From Acinetobacter sp. WCHA55 (GTDB lineage Bacteria > Pseudomonadota > Gammaproteobacteria > Pseudomonadales > Moraxellaceae), in contig NZ_CP032286.1 in NCBI RefSeq assembly GCF_002165305.2, forward strand, positions 310,001 through 374,000: a DNA stretch of 64,000 nt, given 5' to 3'. This document shows positions 20,535 through 30,612 of the stretch, one piece after another. The position numbers and the translations under genes were made by a program. Within the stretch, counting starts at the first letter, position 1, and each line of letters starts with the position of its first letter. The notes beneath the pieces were generated by a model. The model saw nothing but the letters and a program-made list of their open reading frames with translations. It searched no databases and was not told where the DNA came from.

Positions 20535-21256
20535 TGATTAGACAACAACATGGCTCGACACTCATCGTCGTATTAATCCTTTTATTGGCGATCACTATTA
20601 TTGGTACATTGGCTATTCGTCAAAGTATGGTGTCATTAAATATTGCAACCAATAGCCAAGCTCAACAACTCATGATTCAAAACTCTGATGCTGCAACGTT
20701 TAACGTTGAAGACACAAATAATTTATTACGCAGTTTAGCAGCCGATGGCATGTTTGGGTTTATTAGAGGTCCTGAAAACAAAGGTAAAGAGTTAGTGTTT
20801 TGTTATAGAGGCAGCCGAGCTCAATTCTTTACTTTGTCGCAAGCGAGCATGGTCTATGTGAATGACAGTGGCAATATCGTGAATACGGATCAAGGAGTAA
20901 GTGGCTTCTGTCGAACAGGTGCGAATAATGCAAACTTTTTTACCAGCGAACGTAGAGCTGTCATGACTCAAGTATCTGTCAGTTTTACAAATTCGGTATC
21001 ATCTACGCCATTCCAAGACTCAGTTCGTGGCACAGATGAAGAACTGTCTAAAATTCAAAAAACAGATCGAGTGATTGTGAACACGACTTCACTGATGCCT
21101 ACACTTACTTCAGCAGATACAGATGATATTGATGACTGTTTAGATAGTCATATTAGTAATAGTTCGACGAATGGTGTAGCAAATTGTCTATCGGATTTAA
21201 ATGTACCTTTTACTACACATGTCACTGAATATACGTTAGGTCAGGCATTTCTTTAA
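20534..21256 (+). CDS. pilX: Type IV pilus minor pilin PilX
   Basis: 240 residues. The N-terminus MIRQQHGSTLIVVLILLLAI has the PilX-type prepilin segment, with T instead of F after the leader Gly and no Glu5, as is usual for PilX. The rest is a variable soluble domain. Overlaps pilW by TGATG-type coupling and lies 11 bases before pilY1. Confidence 0.88.
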   Translation: MIRQQHGSTLIVVLILLLAITIIGTLAIRQSMVSLNIATNSQAQQLMIQNSDAATFNVEDTNNLLRSLAADGMFGFIRGPENKGKELVFCYRGSRAQFFTLSQASMVYVNDSGNIVNTDQGVSGFCRTGANNANFFTSERRAVMTQVSVSFTNSVSSTPFQDSVRGTDEELSKIQKTDRVIVNTTSLMPTLTSADTDDIDDCLDSHISNSSTNGVANCLSDLNVPFTTHVTEYTLGQAFL

Positions 21257-21267
21257 GGGTGAATGAA

Positions 21268-24200
21268 ATGAAAATTAAAAAGAAAGAACAACTTGTAGCT
21301 CATCCTTTAAAGAAAGCATTGGCTGTGAGCCTATCAGCGCTTATGACAGGATTTGTGTTTAGTGCAACTGCTTCGTATGCGAGTGATATTGAGATTTATC
21401 AACAAGCACGCTCAGGAAATATCTCTTTGATGTTTGTGTTGGATATTTCAGGAAGTATGAGATATTTCGATGCAAATAATCAAGAGTTGACGAGTTGTAG
21501 TGGTGGTGCAAGTACAACAACATTTTCAGACAGCGCGAATGGTATTTCTTATACCCGACGTTACTGTGAAATTAGCAGTCGTGAATATTATTACATGCGA
21601 TCTGGTGGGAGAAATAACCGGAAATGGTATCGTTGTGGAGGAAGTGCGACTGGGAGTACCTCAGTAAATAAAACGGATTGTACTTATGCGCTAACTAGTG
21701 AACCAAGTCTTTCTGGACTTGATGATGATGGTGGTGGCAACCCGCAATACTATTATAGAAATGGAGCAGCCTCTACTTATTATGATCGTATCACTTTAGT
21801 TAAAGATGCAATGTACCAGCTTTTATATGGTGCAAATGCCATTGGTAAAGATAAATTTTTTGGACTGACAACCTATTCTATTAATGGTGATGGTACTCGG
21901 GGGCAAGTCCGAATTCCTGTTCAGCGGTTGGGTTTGGATACGGAAGCGACATTAGCTTCTGAAACACATCGTAAAAATTTAATGACTGAAGTAGCTAACT
22001 TGGAAGCTAGTGGGGGAACACCAACAGCAAATGCCTATGCAGAAGCGGCTGCTTATATGTTAGGAACCTCTACTTCAGGAGGAGTGTATAAATACGCATA
22101 TTATGATCGAACTTGGTATGGATGTACCACTTCTAGTACAACAAACAACTGCCAAAGTGATGGCTACTATTATAATACTCCAGGTGGATATTTTGGTGCG
22201 CATAGTTGTACATATCGGTCTGGTAATAATAATTATAGTGCTACATGTTACTACGCTGCTAATAATTCAGCATCTGGTCAATATGCGGCAGGTAGCGGAG
22301 TGTTAGTAACAGATCGCTCAAAATATCAAATGCCAACCTCTTTATCTGCACAGTTAGAGCCAAATGCGGATACCAAGCAGTGTAGTGGTCAGGGTATTTA
22401 TGTTCTAACCGATGGTGTGCCAAATGGGAATAATTCGGCACAAAGTTTAATGCAAACTGCGTTAGCTGGCAGTAGTGCTTTTACCTGTTCTGGTTCAAGT
22501 GGTGGATGGGATTGTGTAGAAAAATTTAATACACGTATCTTGAATCAAACAACCAATGCTAGTCCACGTGATTTAAAACTCAAAACAGCTGTTGTTGGAT
22601 TCGGTTCAGCTTATAACTCAATCCCTTCGTATAATAAAAACTTATCTGAAGAAGAAAATATCGCATTACTAGGCACGGTGAATGATGATAATGACGAAAA
22701 ACGTGCAGCACGTTGGGGTATTCGTGGTCAAGGTGGTTGGTATGCGGGTACCAGTTCTCAAGACGTTATTGATAGCGTAAACGATTTTATTAATAACTTG
22801 TCAACAGAAATTCCAGCTGTAACAACAGGAACATCAACGATCCCAAATGATCAATTAAATCCTACTGCATTGCAAAATTATGCGTATTATCCACAGTTCC
22901 AACCAACGCCTGATAAGAGCTATCAATTATGGGCAGGTAACCTGAAAAAGTATAAAGTGACGAGTACAGGTACGTTGGTCGATAAAAACGATGATATTTT
23001 TGTCAATAGCCAAGGTAAAATTGGTGATAACTACGATTTATGGTCTGCCGATGCGGTTACGGGTGTAAATCAGGATGATGAATCTATTCTTGGTAGCAAT
23101 AAAAATAGATTGGTTGGTGGTGTCAAATCACGGTTAAAACTACGTTCAAGTACGAATGGTGCAATACAGCGAAAAATATTAACAGACAGGCCTGCAACAG
23201 CAACAAATAATGAATATTTGGACGCAACTACTTTAAGAGCGTTGGATTTAAGTTTGGTCAACAGTACGGATCCAGCTAGAGGGTATTTACTCTCATTACT
23301 TGGTTATCGTGTAAATGCCAAACAACCTCAAACTATTACAAATACGTCGATTGCTCAAGCGGAAGAATTGCGTCAGGTAGGTGCTGTCATGCATTCGTCG
23401 CCATTACTTCTGACCAATCAAGGGAAAGTGACATATGAAAATGGTGTTCTGGGTTCTGAAGAGCGGGATGACTATATTTTATTTGGAACCACACAAGGTG
23501 TTTTGCATATAGTTGACGCAGATACTGGAGAAGAAAAATTCGCATTTTTACCGAATAGTATGGTGGAAAACCAAAAGGATGCATTGTTAAACTTTGATAC
23601 CACGATTGGTGGTATGGATAAGTTGTATTATGGCATTGATGGTCCTTGGACTTCTTATACTGAATATGTGAATGCGGCAGATGATATGTTAACTGTTGGG
23701 GCTGGTTTAAATAGTCGATCAGGTAAACAGATTGTTTATGGCGGTTTACGTATGGGTGGGCGTAATTATTATGCGCTGGACTTAGCTGATATCAATAATC
23801 CAACACTTAAGTTTACTATAACCCCGCCTGCATTAAGTCAGTGTTCGAGTGCGAATCCACTTGCGTGTATGGGGCAAAGTTGGTCTAAGCCTACATTGAC
23901 TTGGATCAATTGGAAAGGAACGAAAAAACTCGTCATGCTAGTAGGTGGTGGTTATGATGCTGAAGGGTTACCAACCTCTATTAGTAATATGCCGGAGACT
24001 ACAGCAGCAGAACGCGCAGCAAAACAAGCAAAAATCAAATATTACCGTGGTTATGAATACAATGACTATGTTCAAACCAATAAAATTGGTTCTGGTGTAT
24101 ATATGTTTGATGCACTCAATGGTAGTTTGTTGTGGTGGGCAAGTGCGAATGCAACAGTGCATACATCACCAACAACAGCAAACCCTGGCCCGACTTATGC

Positions 24201-25182
24201 CCCAACAAATGGTACAGCTAGCTCTTACGATGTAGACATGAAATATAGTGTGGTGGGTCAGATTAAAGCTGTAGATCGAGACTCTGATGGATTAAGTGAT
24301 CATTTATACTTTGGTGATTTAGGTGGTCAGGTTTGGCGTATCGATTTAAATAATAAAGCTGGTACAAATACAGCATTATTTGCTAAACAGCCTACAAAAG
24401 TTCTTAATTTAAATAATGGTGCATACAGCCCACGTTTCTACGAAATGCCTGGTTTCTCGACATATTCAGAAGGTGGAACAATTTTTGGTGTTGTATCGAT
24501 TGGAAGTGGAAACCGAAGTCAACCTCTCGCAGAATATAGTACAGGCACTAGTTATAAACACGATGGTGTTTTTAACTTATATGATAAAGACGTAGCGAGA
24601 AGTGATTTATTTAACTTAACGAGTGCAAATGCCTATAGTGTTACGTCAAATGATTTACATACCAAAGGTGTGAACTTATTGGCGGAGGGAAGTAGTGTTG
24701 GAACCACTTCTATTAATCAACTTGTTGCTCTTGATAATACGAATAGATTTGCTATTACCTCGTATCGAGCGCCATATGCCTTAACTCAGGGTTGGTACTA
24801 CTTATTTAAGTCCTCTTTCGTACAGAGTGAAAAGGTGATGTCGACACCATTGGTTATCAATAATGACATGTTTGTAACCACTTTTGATGGAAGCCGAAAT
24901 GGAATGTCTGGAGATTGTGGAGCAGGGGTAAAGGGTGAAAGCTTCATGACTTTATTCTGTATGCCATATGGTCAATGTAATGGCGGGACATCTACTTCTT
25001 ATAGGTTAAGTATGGGGGCAGGGATTGTCGGTGGTGCTGTTGGTGCAGGTGATGGTAGTGGGATGCAGCGACTTATTGTTGCAAACGTAGATACATCAGG
25101 GATCACGGGCAATGCTATTTTAGATAAACGTTACAATACTGGGAATAAACTGATTCCTCAGCGTTGGTACGATCGACGTTAA
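21268..25182 (+). CDS. pilY1: Type IV pilus tip adhesin/assembly protein PilY1
   Basis: 1304 residues (called ComC in A. baylyi). N-terminal signal peptide (hydrophobic segment, cleavage near ATASYAS). A von Willebrand A-like domain follows with a MIDAS motif (FVLDISGSM, about residue 60) and GGTPTANAY. Tyr/Ser/Cys-rich insertions lie at about 75-350. The C-terminal PilY1 beta-propeller (about 690-1230) carries VGAVMHSSPLL and a calcium-loop-like segment DRDSDGLSDHLYFGDLGG, close to the PilY1 calcium site. Start 21268 is preferred over GTG 21259 for its AAGGGTG spacing. Known PilY1 proteins regulate pilus retraction and adhesion. Confidence 0.95.
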   Translation: MKIKKKEQLVAHPLKKALAVSLSALMTGFVFSATASYASDIEIYQQARSGNISLMFVLDISGSMRYFDANNQELTSCSGGASTTTFSDSANGISYTRRYCEISSREYYYMRSGGRNNRKWYRCGGSATGSTSVNKTDCTYALTSEPSLSGLDDDGGGNPQYYYRNGAASTYYDRITLVKDAMYQLLYGANAIGKDKFFGLTTYSINGDGTRGQVRIPVQRLGLDTEATLASETHRKNLMTEVANLEASGGTPTANAYAEAAAYMLGTSTSGGVYKYAYYDRTWYGCTTSSTTNNCQSDGYYYNTPGGYFGAHSCTYRSGNNNYSATCYYAANNSASGQYAAGSGVLVTDRSKYQMPTSLSAQLEPNADTKQCSGQGIYVLTDGVPNGNNSAQSLMQTALAGSSAFTCSGSSGGWDCVEKFNTRILNQTTNASPRDLKLKTAVVGFGSAYNSIPSYNKNLSEEENIALLGTVNDDNDEKRAARWGIRGQGGWYAGTSSQDVIDSVNDFINNLSTEIPAVTTGTSTIPNDQLNPTALQNYAYYPQFQPTPDKSYQLWAGNLKKYKVTSTGTLVDKNDDIFVNSQGKIGDNYDLWSADAVTGVNQDDESILGSNKNRLVGGVKSRLKLRSSTNGAIQRKILTDRPATATNNEYLDATTLRALDLSLVNSTDPARGYLLSLLGYRVNAKQPQTITNTSIAQAEELRQVGAVMHSSPLLLTNQGKVTYENGVLGSEERDDYILFGTTQGVLHIVDADTGEEKFAFLPNSMVENQKDALLNFDTTIGGMDKLYYGIDGPWTSYTEYVNAADDMLTVGAGLNSRSGKQIVYGGLRMGGRNYYALDLADINNPTLKFTITPPALSQCSSANPLACMGQSWSKPTLTWINWKGTKKLVMLVGGGYDAEGLPTSISNMPETTAAERAAKQAKIKYYRGYEYNDYVQTNKIGSGVYMFDALNGSLLWWASANATVHTSPTTANPGPTYAPTNGTASSYDVDMKYSVVGQIKAVDRDSDGLSDHLYFGDLGGQVWRIDLNNKAGTNTALFAKQPTKVLNLNNGAYSPRFYEMPGFSTYSEGGTIFGVVSIGSGNRSQPLAEYSTGTSYKHDGVFNLYDKDVARSDLFNLTSANAYSVTSNDLHTKGVNLLAEGSSVGTTSINQLVALDNTNRFAITSYRAPYALTQGWYYLFKSSFVQSEKVMSTPLVINNDMFVTTFDGSRNGMSGDCGAGVKGESFMTLFCMPYGQCNGGTSTSYRLSMGAGIVGGAVGAGDGSGMQRLIVANVDTSGITGNAILDKRYNTGNKLIPQRWYDRR

Positions 25183-25195
25183 TTAAGGAGGAGCT

Positions 25196-25669
25196 ATGAA
25201 ACAAACAATAAACTCCTCTGGGTTTACATTGATTGAGTTAATGGTTGTTGTAGTAATTGTTGCGATTTTCGCAGCAATTGCTATACCGTCATACCAAGAG
25301 TATGTGCGCCGCGCGGTCGCTAGCCAGGCACAACAAGAGGTGCAGCGATTAGCGACTTTATTAGACCGACATAAAGCGCGTAATTTTAGTTATCGAGGAT
25401 TTACGACGACAAGTGCAGTATTACCCGTAGGCGCAACTGGCTCTGCGATTAAATATACATTGACGATCAGAGATGGAAATGATCCAGATTTAGATTTAAC
25501 AGATGATGAAGCGGCAGGTCGGAATTGGGCCATTCAAGCTGTGAGTTCGGACGATAAGAATTATACGATGCTACTTACGAGTACAGGGATGCGTTGTAAG
25601 AATAAAACTACAGCAAATGTTGACTTTGAGAGCTGTGGCAGTACTGCAAATGGTAGTGAGGAGTGGTAA
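25196..25669 (+). CDS. pilE: Minor pilin, PilE/ComE-like
   Basis: 157 residues. Leader MKQTINSSG, then FTLIELMVVVVIVAIFAAIAIPSYQEYVRR, the class III pilin N-terminus. Strong RBS TAAGGAGGAG before the ATG, 13 bases after pilY1. The C-terminal domain has two Cys (MRCKNK, FESCGS). Resembles the PilE/ComE minor pilins that end this operon. Confidence 0.88.
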   Translation: MKQTINSSGFTLIELMVVVVIVAIFAAIAIPSYQEYVRRAVASQAQQEVQRLATLLDRHKARNFSYRGFTTTSAVLPVGATGSAIKYTLTIRDGNDPDLDLTDDEAAGRNWAIQAVSSDDKNYTMLLTSTGMRCKNKTTANVDFESCGSTANGSEEW

Positions 25670-26128
25670 ATGAATAAAGGATTTACGCTTATTGAACTCA
25701 TGATTGTGGTTGCAATTATTGGTATCTTGGCTGCTATCGCATATCCATCTTATCAAGAGCATGTACGAAAAACAAAGCGTGTAGAAGCTCAGGCTGAACT
25801 GGTTGCCCTAGCTAACCAAATTCAGCGTTATAAAGTATCCAACTTTAGGTTTTTATTGGCGAATGGTAACCCGATCACATTGGGAACATTAGGTTATACA
25901 CTCAATGCAAACGATAATCTTGAAATTCCTCAAGGTAGTGATCCATTGTATGAAGTATCTTTAACAAATGTTGCGGCAAATACATGGACATTAACAGCGA
26001 CTCCTATTAATGGAAGCATTCAGGAAAATGATGGGGTTAGTATTTTAAATCACCGCGGGGAAAAATGCTGGACCAAAGGTGCATCGACTTGTGCCCTAAG
26101 TGGCACATCCAACTGGGACGGCAAATAA
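25670..26128 (+). CDS. Minor pilin, PilE/ComF-like
   Basis: 152 residues. Leader MNKG, then [33 protein letters not shown]. The ATG follows the preceding stop with no gap. Two C-terminal Cys ([13 protein letters not shown]). A second PilE-like gene in tandem; A. baylyi has two such genes (comE, comF) with competence roles. Confidence 0.87.
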   Translation: MNKGFTLIELMIVVAIIGILAAIAYPSYQEHVRKTKRVEAQAELVALANQIQRYKVSNFRFLLANGNPITLGTLGYTLNANDNLEIPQGSDPLYEVSLTNVAANTWTLTATPINGSIQENDGVSILNHRGEKCWTKGASTCALSGTSNWDGK

Positions 26129-26189
26129 AATCCAAATTCAAAACTGTGGATAAACAAATTTTAATCTTCCTTTCGTAGTAAAGATAACG

Positions 26190-26195
26190 TAAAAT
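26190..26195 (+). promoter_or_regulatory. Candidate -10 of the rpsP operon
   Basis: TAAAAT followed after about 80 bases by the rpsP ATG. No clear -35. The leader (26200-26273) is G-rich with a possible stem around GGTGGTCGGAGC. No known riboswitch recognised. Confidence 0.4.
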
Positions 26196-26273
26196 ACTGC
26201 CCTCTATGAAAGGGGTTTGAAATGTTCCGGTGGTCGGAGCAGGGATAATCCGTAAAAACTATAAGGTTGTATC

Positions 26274-26531
26274 ATGGTAGTTATTCGTCTTGCACGCGGT
26301 GGTGCTAAAAAACGTCCGTTCTATCAAGTAATTGTAACTGATAGCCGTAATGCACGTGACGGTCGTTTCATCGAACGTATTGGTTTCTTCAACCCAACAG
26401 CTCAAGGTAAAGCAGAAAAACTTCGTTTAGATGCTGACCGTTTTGCACACTGGGTTGCTCAAGGTGCTCAACCATCTGAACGTGTTGCTTCTTTAGCTGC
26501 TCAAGCTAAGAAAGCTGCAGCTACTGCATAA
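26274..26531 (+). CDS. rpsP: Ribosomal protein bS16
   Basis: 85-residue small-subunit protein S16 ([20 protein letters not shown], then [19 protein letters not shown]). First gene of the conserved rpsP-rimM-trmD-rplS cluster. Confidence 0.98.
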   Translation: MVVIRLARGGAKKRPFYQVIVTDSRNARDGRFIERIGFFNPTAQGKAEKLRLDADRFAHWVAQGAQPSERVASLAAQAKKAAATA

Positions 26532-26559
26532 TTTTTGCTAATTAAGTAGTAGGTAGCCC

Positions 26560-27108
26560 ATGACACCAACACAGAATGTTCCCGAAGATCGTATTCAGAT
26601 TGGACAGTTACGTTCAGCATATGGATTAAATGGGTGGCTCTGGATCTATTCCAATACAGAACCAATGAGCAACATCTTTGACTATCTGCCTTGGTACATT
26701 GAAACCAAAGCAGGTTGGCAAACCATAGATGTAAAACGTTGGAAACCGCATGGCAAAGGCTTAGTTGTTTCGCTCAAAGGCGTCGTTGATCGCACTGCAG
26801 CAGATAGCTTAGTTGGCGCAAATGTCTGGATTTCAAAAGCGCAACTTCCTAAAGCAGGAATGGATGAGTTTTACTGGTCGGATTTGAAAGGCTTAACTGT
26901 GTTAGGTTTGGATGATGAAGAACAAGAAGTAAATCTCGGAAAAATCCATGAAATGTTTGAGACAGGTGCCAATGATGTGATGGTGGTTCACGCAACACCA
27001 GACAGCGTTGATACTGAAGAGCGTATGATTCCATGGCATAAAGATGTGGTGCAACGTGTTGATCTCGAAGCTGGTCGTATCTACGTGAATTGGGGCGTAG
27101 ATTACTAA
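26560..27108 (+). CDS. rimM: Ribosome maturation factor RimM
   Basis: 182 residues; 30S maturation factor that binds uS19 and helps finish the 16S 3' domain. N-terminal beta-barrel (IQIGQLRSAYGLNGWLWI) and PRC-barrel C-terminal domain (EFYWSDLKGLTVLG, ERMIPWHKDVVQRVDLE). 28 bases after rpsP. Confidence 0.97.
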   Translation: MTPTQNVPEDRIQIGQLRSAYGLNGWLWIYSNTEPMSNIFDYLPWYIETKAGWQTIDVKRWKPHGKGLVVSLKGVVDRTAADSLVGANVWISKAQLPKAGMDEFYWSDLKGLTVLGLDDEEQEVNLGKIHEMFETGANDVMVVHATPDSVDTEERMIPWHKDVVQRVDLEAGRIYVNWGVDY

Positions 27109-27135
27109 TTATTTTTGGGAATACGGGAGTCTGCG

Positions 27136-27876
27136 ATGTTTTTTGCAGTCATTACGCTTTTTCCTGAAATGTTTGAAGCGATTACAGCCTACGGTATTAG
27201 CGGGCGTGCAGCAAAAAATGAGTTAGTGCAAGTGACTTGTATTAATCCTCGTGATTATGCTGAGGGCAACTACAAACGAGTGGATGAACGTCCATTTGGT
27301 GGTGGTCCAGGTATGGTGATGATGGCTGAGCCTCTGGCAAAAGCAATTCAACATGCCAAAGAGCTTGCCATGCAAGCAGGTGCAGTTCATGTGCCTGTGG
27401 TGTATATGTCACCGCAAGGAAAAACCTTAAATGAGCCAGCAGTGCAACAGTTTGTCGACTATGATGGATTGATTGTGTTGTGTGGTCGTTATGAAGGGGT
27501 TGATGAACGTTTGATCCAAAAATATGTTGATCAGGAATGGTCGATAGGGGATTACGTTTTATCGGGTGGAGAGCTTCCTGCGATGGTTTTATTAGACAGT
27601 ATTATTCGGAGACTTCCGGGTGCAATGTCTGATGAACAGTCTCATGTGCAAGACTCATTTGTGGATGGTCTTTTGGACTGCCCACAATATACCAAGCCAG
27701 ACCATTTTGAAGGTTTGGATGTCCCTGAAGTATTGAAGTCGGGACATCATGCCAATATTGAGAAATGGCGGTTTTTGCAGCGTTATCAACGAACACAACA
27801 ACGCCGACCTGAGTTGGTGGAAAATGTGGAGTTGACGAAGCAGCAAAGGAAATGGCTAACAGATTTGAATACTTAA
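27136..27876 (+). CDS. trmD: tRNA (guanine37-N1)-methyltransferase
   Basis: 246 residues; SPOUT methyltransferase making m1G37. Knot motifs [14 protein letters not shown] (about 55), [12 protein letters not shown] (about 114) and [15 protein letters not shown] (about 134). ATG 27136 is chosen because GGGAG lies upstream and the family starts with MFF. 27 bases after rimM. Confidence 0.97.
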   Translation: MFFAVITLFPEMFEAITAYGISGRAAKNELVQVTCINPRDYAEGNYKRVDERPFGGGPGMVMMAEPLAKAIQHAKELAMQAGAVHVPVVYMSPQGKTLNEPAVQQFVDYDGLIVLCGRYEGVDERLIQKYVDQEWSIGDYVLSGGELPAMVLLDSIIRRLPGAMSDEQSHVQDSFVDGLLDCPQYTKPDHFEGLDVPEVLKSGHHANIEKWRFLQRYQRTQQRRPELVENVELTKQQRKWLTDLNT

Positions 27877-27892
27877 TTCAGAGTATTCTTTT
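27867..27892 (+). terminator. Weak hairpin at the trmD stop
   Basis: GAATACT (27867-27873) and AGTATTC (27882-27888), loop of 8, followed by TTTTAAT. It overlaps the end of trmD. Low GC, so probably a partial terminator or RNA-processing site before rplS. Confidence 0.5.
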
Positions 27893-27898
27893 AATAGG

Positions 27899-27932
27899 CT
27901 CTTTGTGCATTGAAGTGGTCAAGCATAAAGAG
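27899..27932 (+). promoter_or_regulatory. Stem-loop in the rplS leader
   Basis: CTCTTTGTGC (27899-27908) pairs with GCATAAAGAG (27923-27932), one G-U pair, 14-base loop. It lies in the 140-base gap before rplS and may mark a leader with autoregulation or a processing site. No known family recognised. Confidence 0.45.
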
Positions 27933-28016
27933 AAAGATAATCGGGTCTATGCGATTTAGCCTCTATACCCAGCGGATATCAGACCTCTTCTGACCCGCAC
28001 ATATTGGAGATACCCC

Positions 28017-28388
28017 ATGAGCGGTAAGCATCCTTTAGTACAAGCTGTTGAAAATGCACAGCTTAAACAAGACATTCCAGCTTTTGCACCAGGCGATACA
28101 GTTATCGTTCAGGTTAAAGTAAAAGAGGGTGACCGTGAGCGTCTTCAGGCATTTGAAGGTGTTGTAATCGCGAAGAAAAACCGTGGCTTGAACTCTGCGT
28201 TCACAGTACGTAAAATTTCTAGCGGTGTTGGTGTTGAGCGTGTTTTCCAAACTCACTCTCCAATCGTTGCTAAAATCGAAGTGAAACGTCGTGGTGACGT
28301 TCGTCGTGCTAAACTTTACTACCTACGTGAATTGTCTGGTAAAGCTGCACGTATTCGTGAAAAGTTACCAGCTCGTAAACAAGGTTAA
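28017..28388 (+). CDS. rplS: Ribosomal protein bL19
   Basis: 123 residues; 50S protein at the subunit interface ([53 protein letters not shown]). Last gene of the rpsP cluster, followed by a terminator. Confidence 0.98.
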   Translation: MSGKHPLVQAVENAQLKQDIPAFAPGDTVIVQVKVKEGDRERLQAFEGVVIAKKNRGLNSAFTVRKISSGVGVERVFQTHSPIVAKIEVKRRGDVRRAKLYYLRELSGKAARIREKLPARKQG

Positions 28389-28409
28389 TTTTAACTTTGC
28401 TTATTTGCA

Positions 28410-28438
28410 AAAAAATGCGCCAAATGGCGCATTTTTTA
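28410..28438. terminator. Bidirectional terminator between rplS and the lipase
   Basis: TGCGCCA (28416-28422) with TGGCGCA (28425-28431) flanked by A and T runs. It serves rplS on + and the convergent lipase on -. Confidence 0.9.
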
Positions 28439-28448
28439 TGCCTAAACT

Positions 28449-29420
28449 TTAGAGGCCTTGAAGCTTTAAGCGGTTGGCGTGTTGACGGTAAACATCTACA
28501 GGATCTGGGGCAAAGATCGCACGTAGACCAAAGAACTGGTTGATCACATCTAAATGGTTCCAATTATAGTTATCACGCACGGTCTTGCCATATTTGGCAC
28601 TACAACGTGAAACTAAGCCATCGTTATCATTGGGGGCTTGCATGAGTAAGCCTGTTGCACCCAATAATGAGTCTGGATCAAGCACGTTCGTTAATGTTGA
28701 GTTGCCAGAGAAAGAGTAAAAATAGACCCCATTCTCTTTTGCTAAGCCTTCACCACAGCTTGTTTTTGGCATACCCAATGGATATTTTTGTGCAAAAGCC
28801 TTTGATCCAGCTTGACTTAAACTTTTACCAGCACCGAGTGCATCATGTGGAAGTGAGTTTGGATTTTGCTGTTGTGCCCAAACAATAGCCTTGGACCCAA
28901 AGTTGATTAAGCCCACCAGCGGTTGTTCTAGTGGCGTACCTTGCGCGGAAATAATCAGATCTGCCACAGGAGAGCCTTTTAACGGGCTGGAAATGGCTGT
29001 TGCAGATGCAATTTTATTGGGCATAACATTCGAGACATAAGCAATACTATGTCCACCGTGACTATGTCCGAGTAAATTGACTTTTGGTGCTCCTGTAATT
29101 GCTAAGATTTCATCCACTTGTTGCAGCAGTTGTTCACCACGAACTTCAGATGTGTTAAATGGAGAAACACGTGTTGCCCAAGCATTTGCACCGTTACGGG
29201 CTAAATCTGGCAAGATTTGATACCAATAATCCACTCCAAGTTCATCAGTTCCTGCTCGAATCCAGCCCCCCATACCATGTGCAAAAACCAAAGGATATTT
29301 GGTTTTTGCATAACTAGAGGTAACGTAGTTTGACTTAATTTGTGAAGCAGCTGCTTGTGTTTGTGTAGCTGCAAGTGTGCAGGTCGACAGCAGCCCAGCT
29401 ATCAATAATCCATATTTCAT
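28449..29420 (-). CDS. Secreted triacylglycerol lipase, second copy
   Basis: 323 residues, family I.1 (Pseudomonas-type) lipase. Signal peptide at 1-24 (cleavage near TQAAA). Oxyanion region PLVFAHGMGG, nucleophile Ser120 in LLGHSHGGHS, likely catalytic Asp in NDNDGLVSRCS and His in NWNHLDVINQ. A Cys pair (SCGE, SRCS) matches the family disulfide. A tandem paralogue of the gene at 29592 (same ends, ADPVDVYRQHANRLK.QGL). It probably needs the LipB foldase encoded upstream and type II secretion. Confidence 0.9.
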   Translation of the reverse strand: MKYGLLIAGLLSTCTLAATQTQAAASQIKSNYVTSSYAKTKYPLVFAHGMGGWIRAGTDELGVDYWYQILPDLARNGANAWATRVSPFNTSEVRGEQLLQQVDEILAITGAPKVNLLGHSHGGHSIAYVSNVMPNKIASATAISSPLKGSPVADLIISAQGTPLEQPLVGLINFGSKAIVWAQQQNPNSLPHDALGAGKSLSQAGSKAFAQKYPLGMPKTSCGEGLAKENGVYFYSFSGNSTLTNVLDPDSLLGATGLLMQAPNDNDGLVSRCSAKYGKTVRDNYNWNHLDVINQFFGLRAIFAPDPVDVYRQHANRLKLQGL

Positions 29421-29591
29421 TGATCATCCTCATTTTTATTTTTTATGACGACAATTTAAGTTGTCAAAAATGAGTATAAGGGTGAGGGGGGAAGAGCGTA
29501 GAGAAATCCGATTAAATTAAATACAGTTTGTAACTGGATAATTCTAGGAGGCATCCCTCCGAAACGTTAAAGATTCGAAGGGAAAATAGAA

Positions 29592-30575
29592 CTAGAGTCC
29601 TTGCATTTTTAAGCGATTGGCATGTTGGCGATAGACATCAACTGGGTCTGCGCTAAATAGACCACGTAGCCCCATAACTTGGTTGACCTCATCTAAATGG
29701 TTCCAATCATAGTTATCACGGATCACTTTACCGAAGTGTGTACTACAGCGCGCCACTAAACCATCATTGTCTAAATGGCCATATGCCAAAGGCCCTAATA
29801 GTGCGATCGCACTATCTGCAACATCGAGAATGTTCGTGACTTGAGACGTACCAGTCCACGAATAATAATACACGCCATTGCTGGATGTTGCACCGCTCTT
29901 GTTACAGTCTGAAGCTAGTGCTGTTGTTGGATATTTCTGATTAAAAACAAGGGAACCTTGTTCGCTAATTGAGGTGAGTGATGCCTTTAAATTGCTTTTT
30001 AATGCAGGGTTACTTTGTCCATAAGCCAGCATAGGGCCTATAATATAATCCGCCGCTAGGCTGAGTAGTTGTGTTCCGCCTTGATTAGCAAGTAGCTGAT
30101 CTGCCACTTTTGAACCTCTAAACGTTGCTCCTACACCTGTCAGTGAGGCCACGTATTGGGGTTTAACCGCTTCTACATAGCGAATGGTTGGTCCACCATG
30201 GCTATGCCCAATCAAATTAACTTTGGGCTTGCCAGTCAGGGCAATAACCTCTTCAACTTGTTGTAGTAACTGTTCACCTCGTACTTCAGTTGATTCTAGA
30301 GGGGAAATTTGTGCTGCAAAGGTGGTTGCGCCATTTCGAGCCAAGTCGGGTAAAATTTGATACCAATAATCTAGCCCAAGTTCGGCAACGCCCACTCTGC
30401 TGAACCCAAACATGCCATGGGTAAATAGCAATGGATATTTGGTTTGTGCATAATTACTTTTTACGCTTGCAGTCACGGTCTGTAATCCAGCTGTGGCTGT
30501 GGTTGCGCTGAGTCCAAGGCTGGTAACCAGACCTACGAGTGACATTGTTTGTATCATTTTTTTCGTTATAAACAT
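29592..30575 (-). CDS. lipA: Secreted triacylglycerol lipase LipA
   Basis: 327 residues, family I.1 lipase; hydrolyses long-chain triglycerides outside the cell. Signal peptide to about residue 29 (TATAG). PLLFTHGMFG forms the oxyanion strand, Ser125 lies in LIGHSHGGPT, Asp in LDNDGLVARCS and His in DWNHLDEVNQ. It lies 37 bases after lipB on the same strand, the usual Acinetobacter order (foldase first). Confidence 0.93.
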   Translation of the reverse strand: MFITKKMIQTMSLVGLVTSLGLSATTATAGLQTVTASVKSNYAQTKYPLLFTHGMFGFSRVGVAELGLDYWYQILPDLARNGATTFAAQISPLESTEVRGEQLLQQVEEVIALTGKPKVNLIGHSHGGPTIRYVEAVKPQYVASLTGVGATFRGSKVADQLLANQGGTQLLSLAADYIIGPMLAYGQSNPALKSNLKASLTSISEQGSLVFNQKYPTTALASDCNKSGATSSNGVYYYSWTGTSQVTNILDVADSAIALLGPLAYGHLDNDGLVARCSTHFGKVIRDNYDWNHLDEVNQVMGLRGLFSADPVDVYRQHANRLKMQGL

Positions 30576-30612
30576 TTTTTTTCATCCTGAAAAAGTCAAA
30601 CACGGTATAGCT

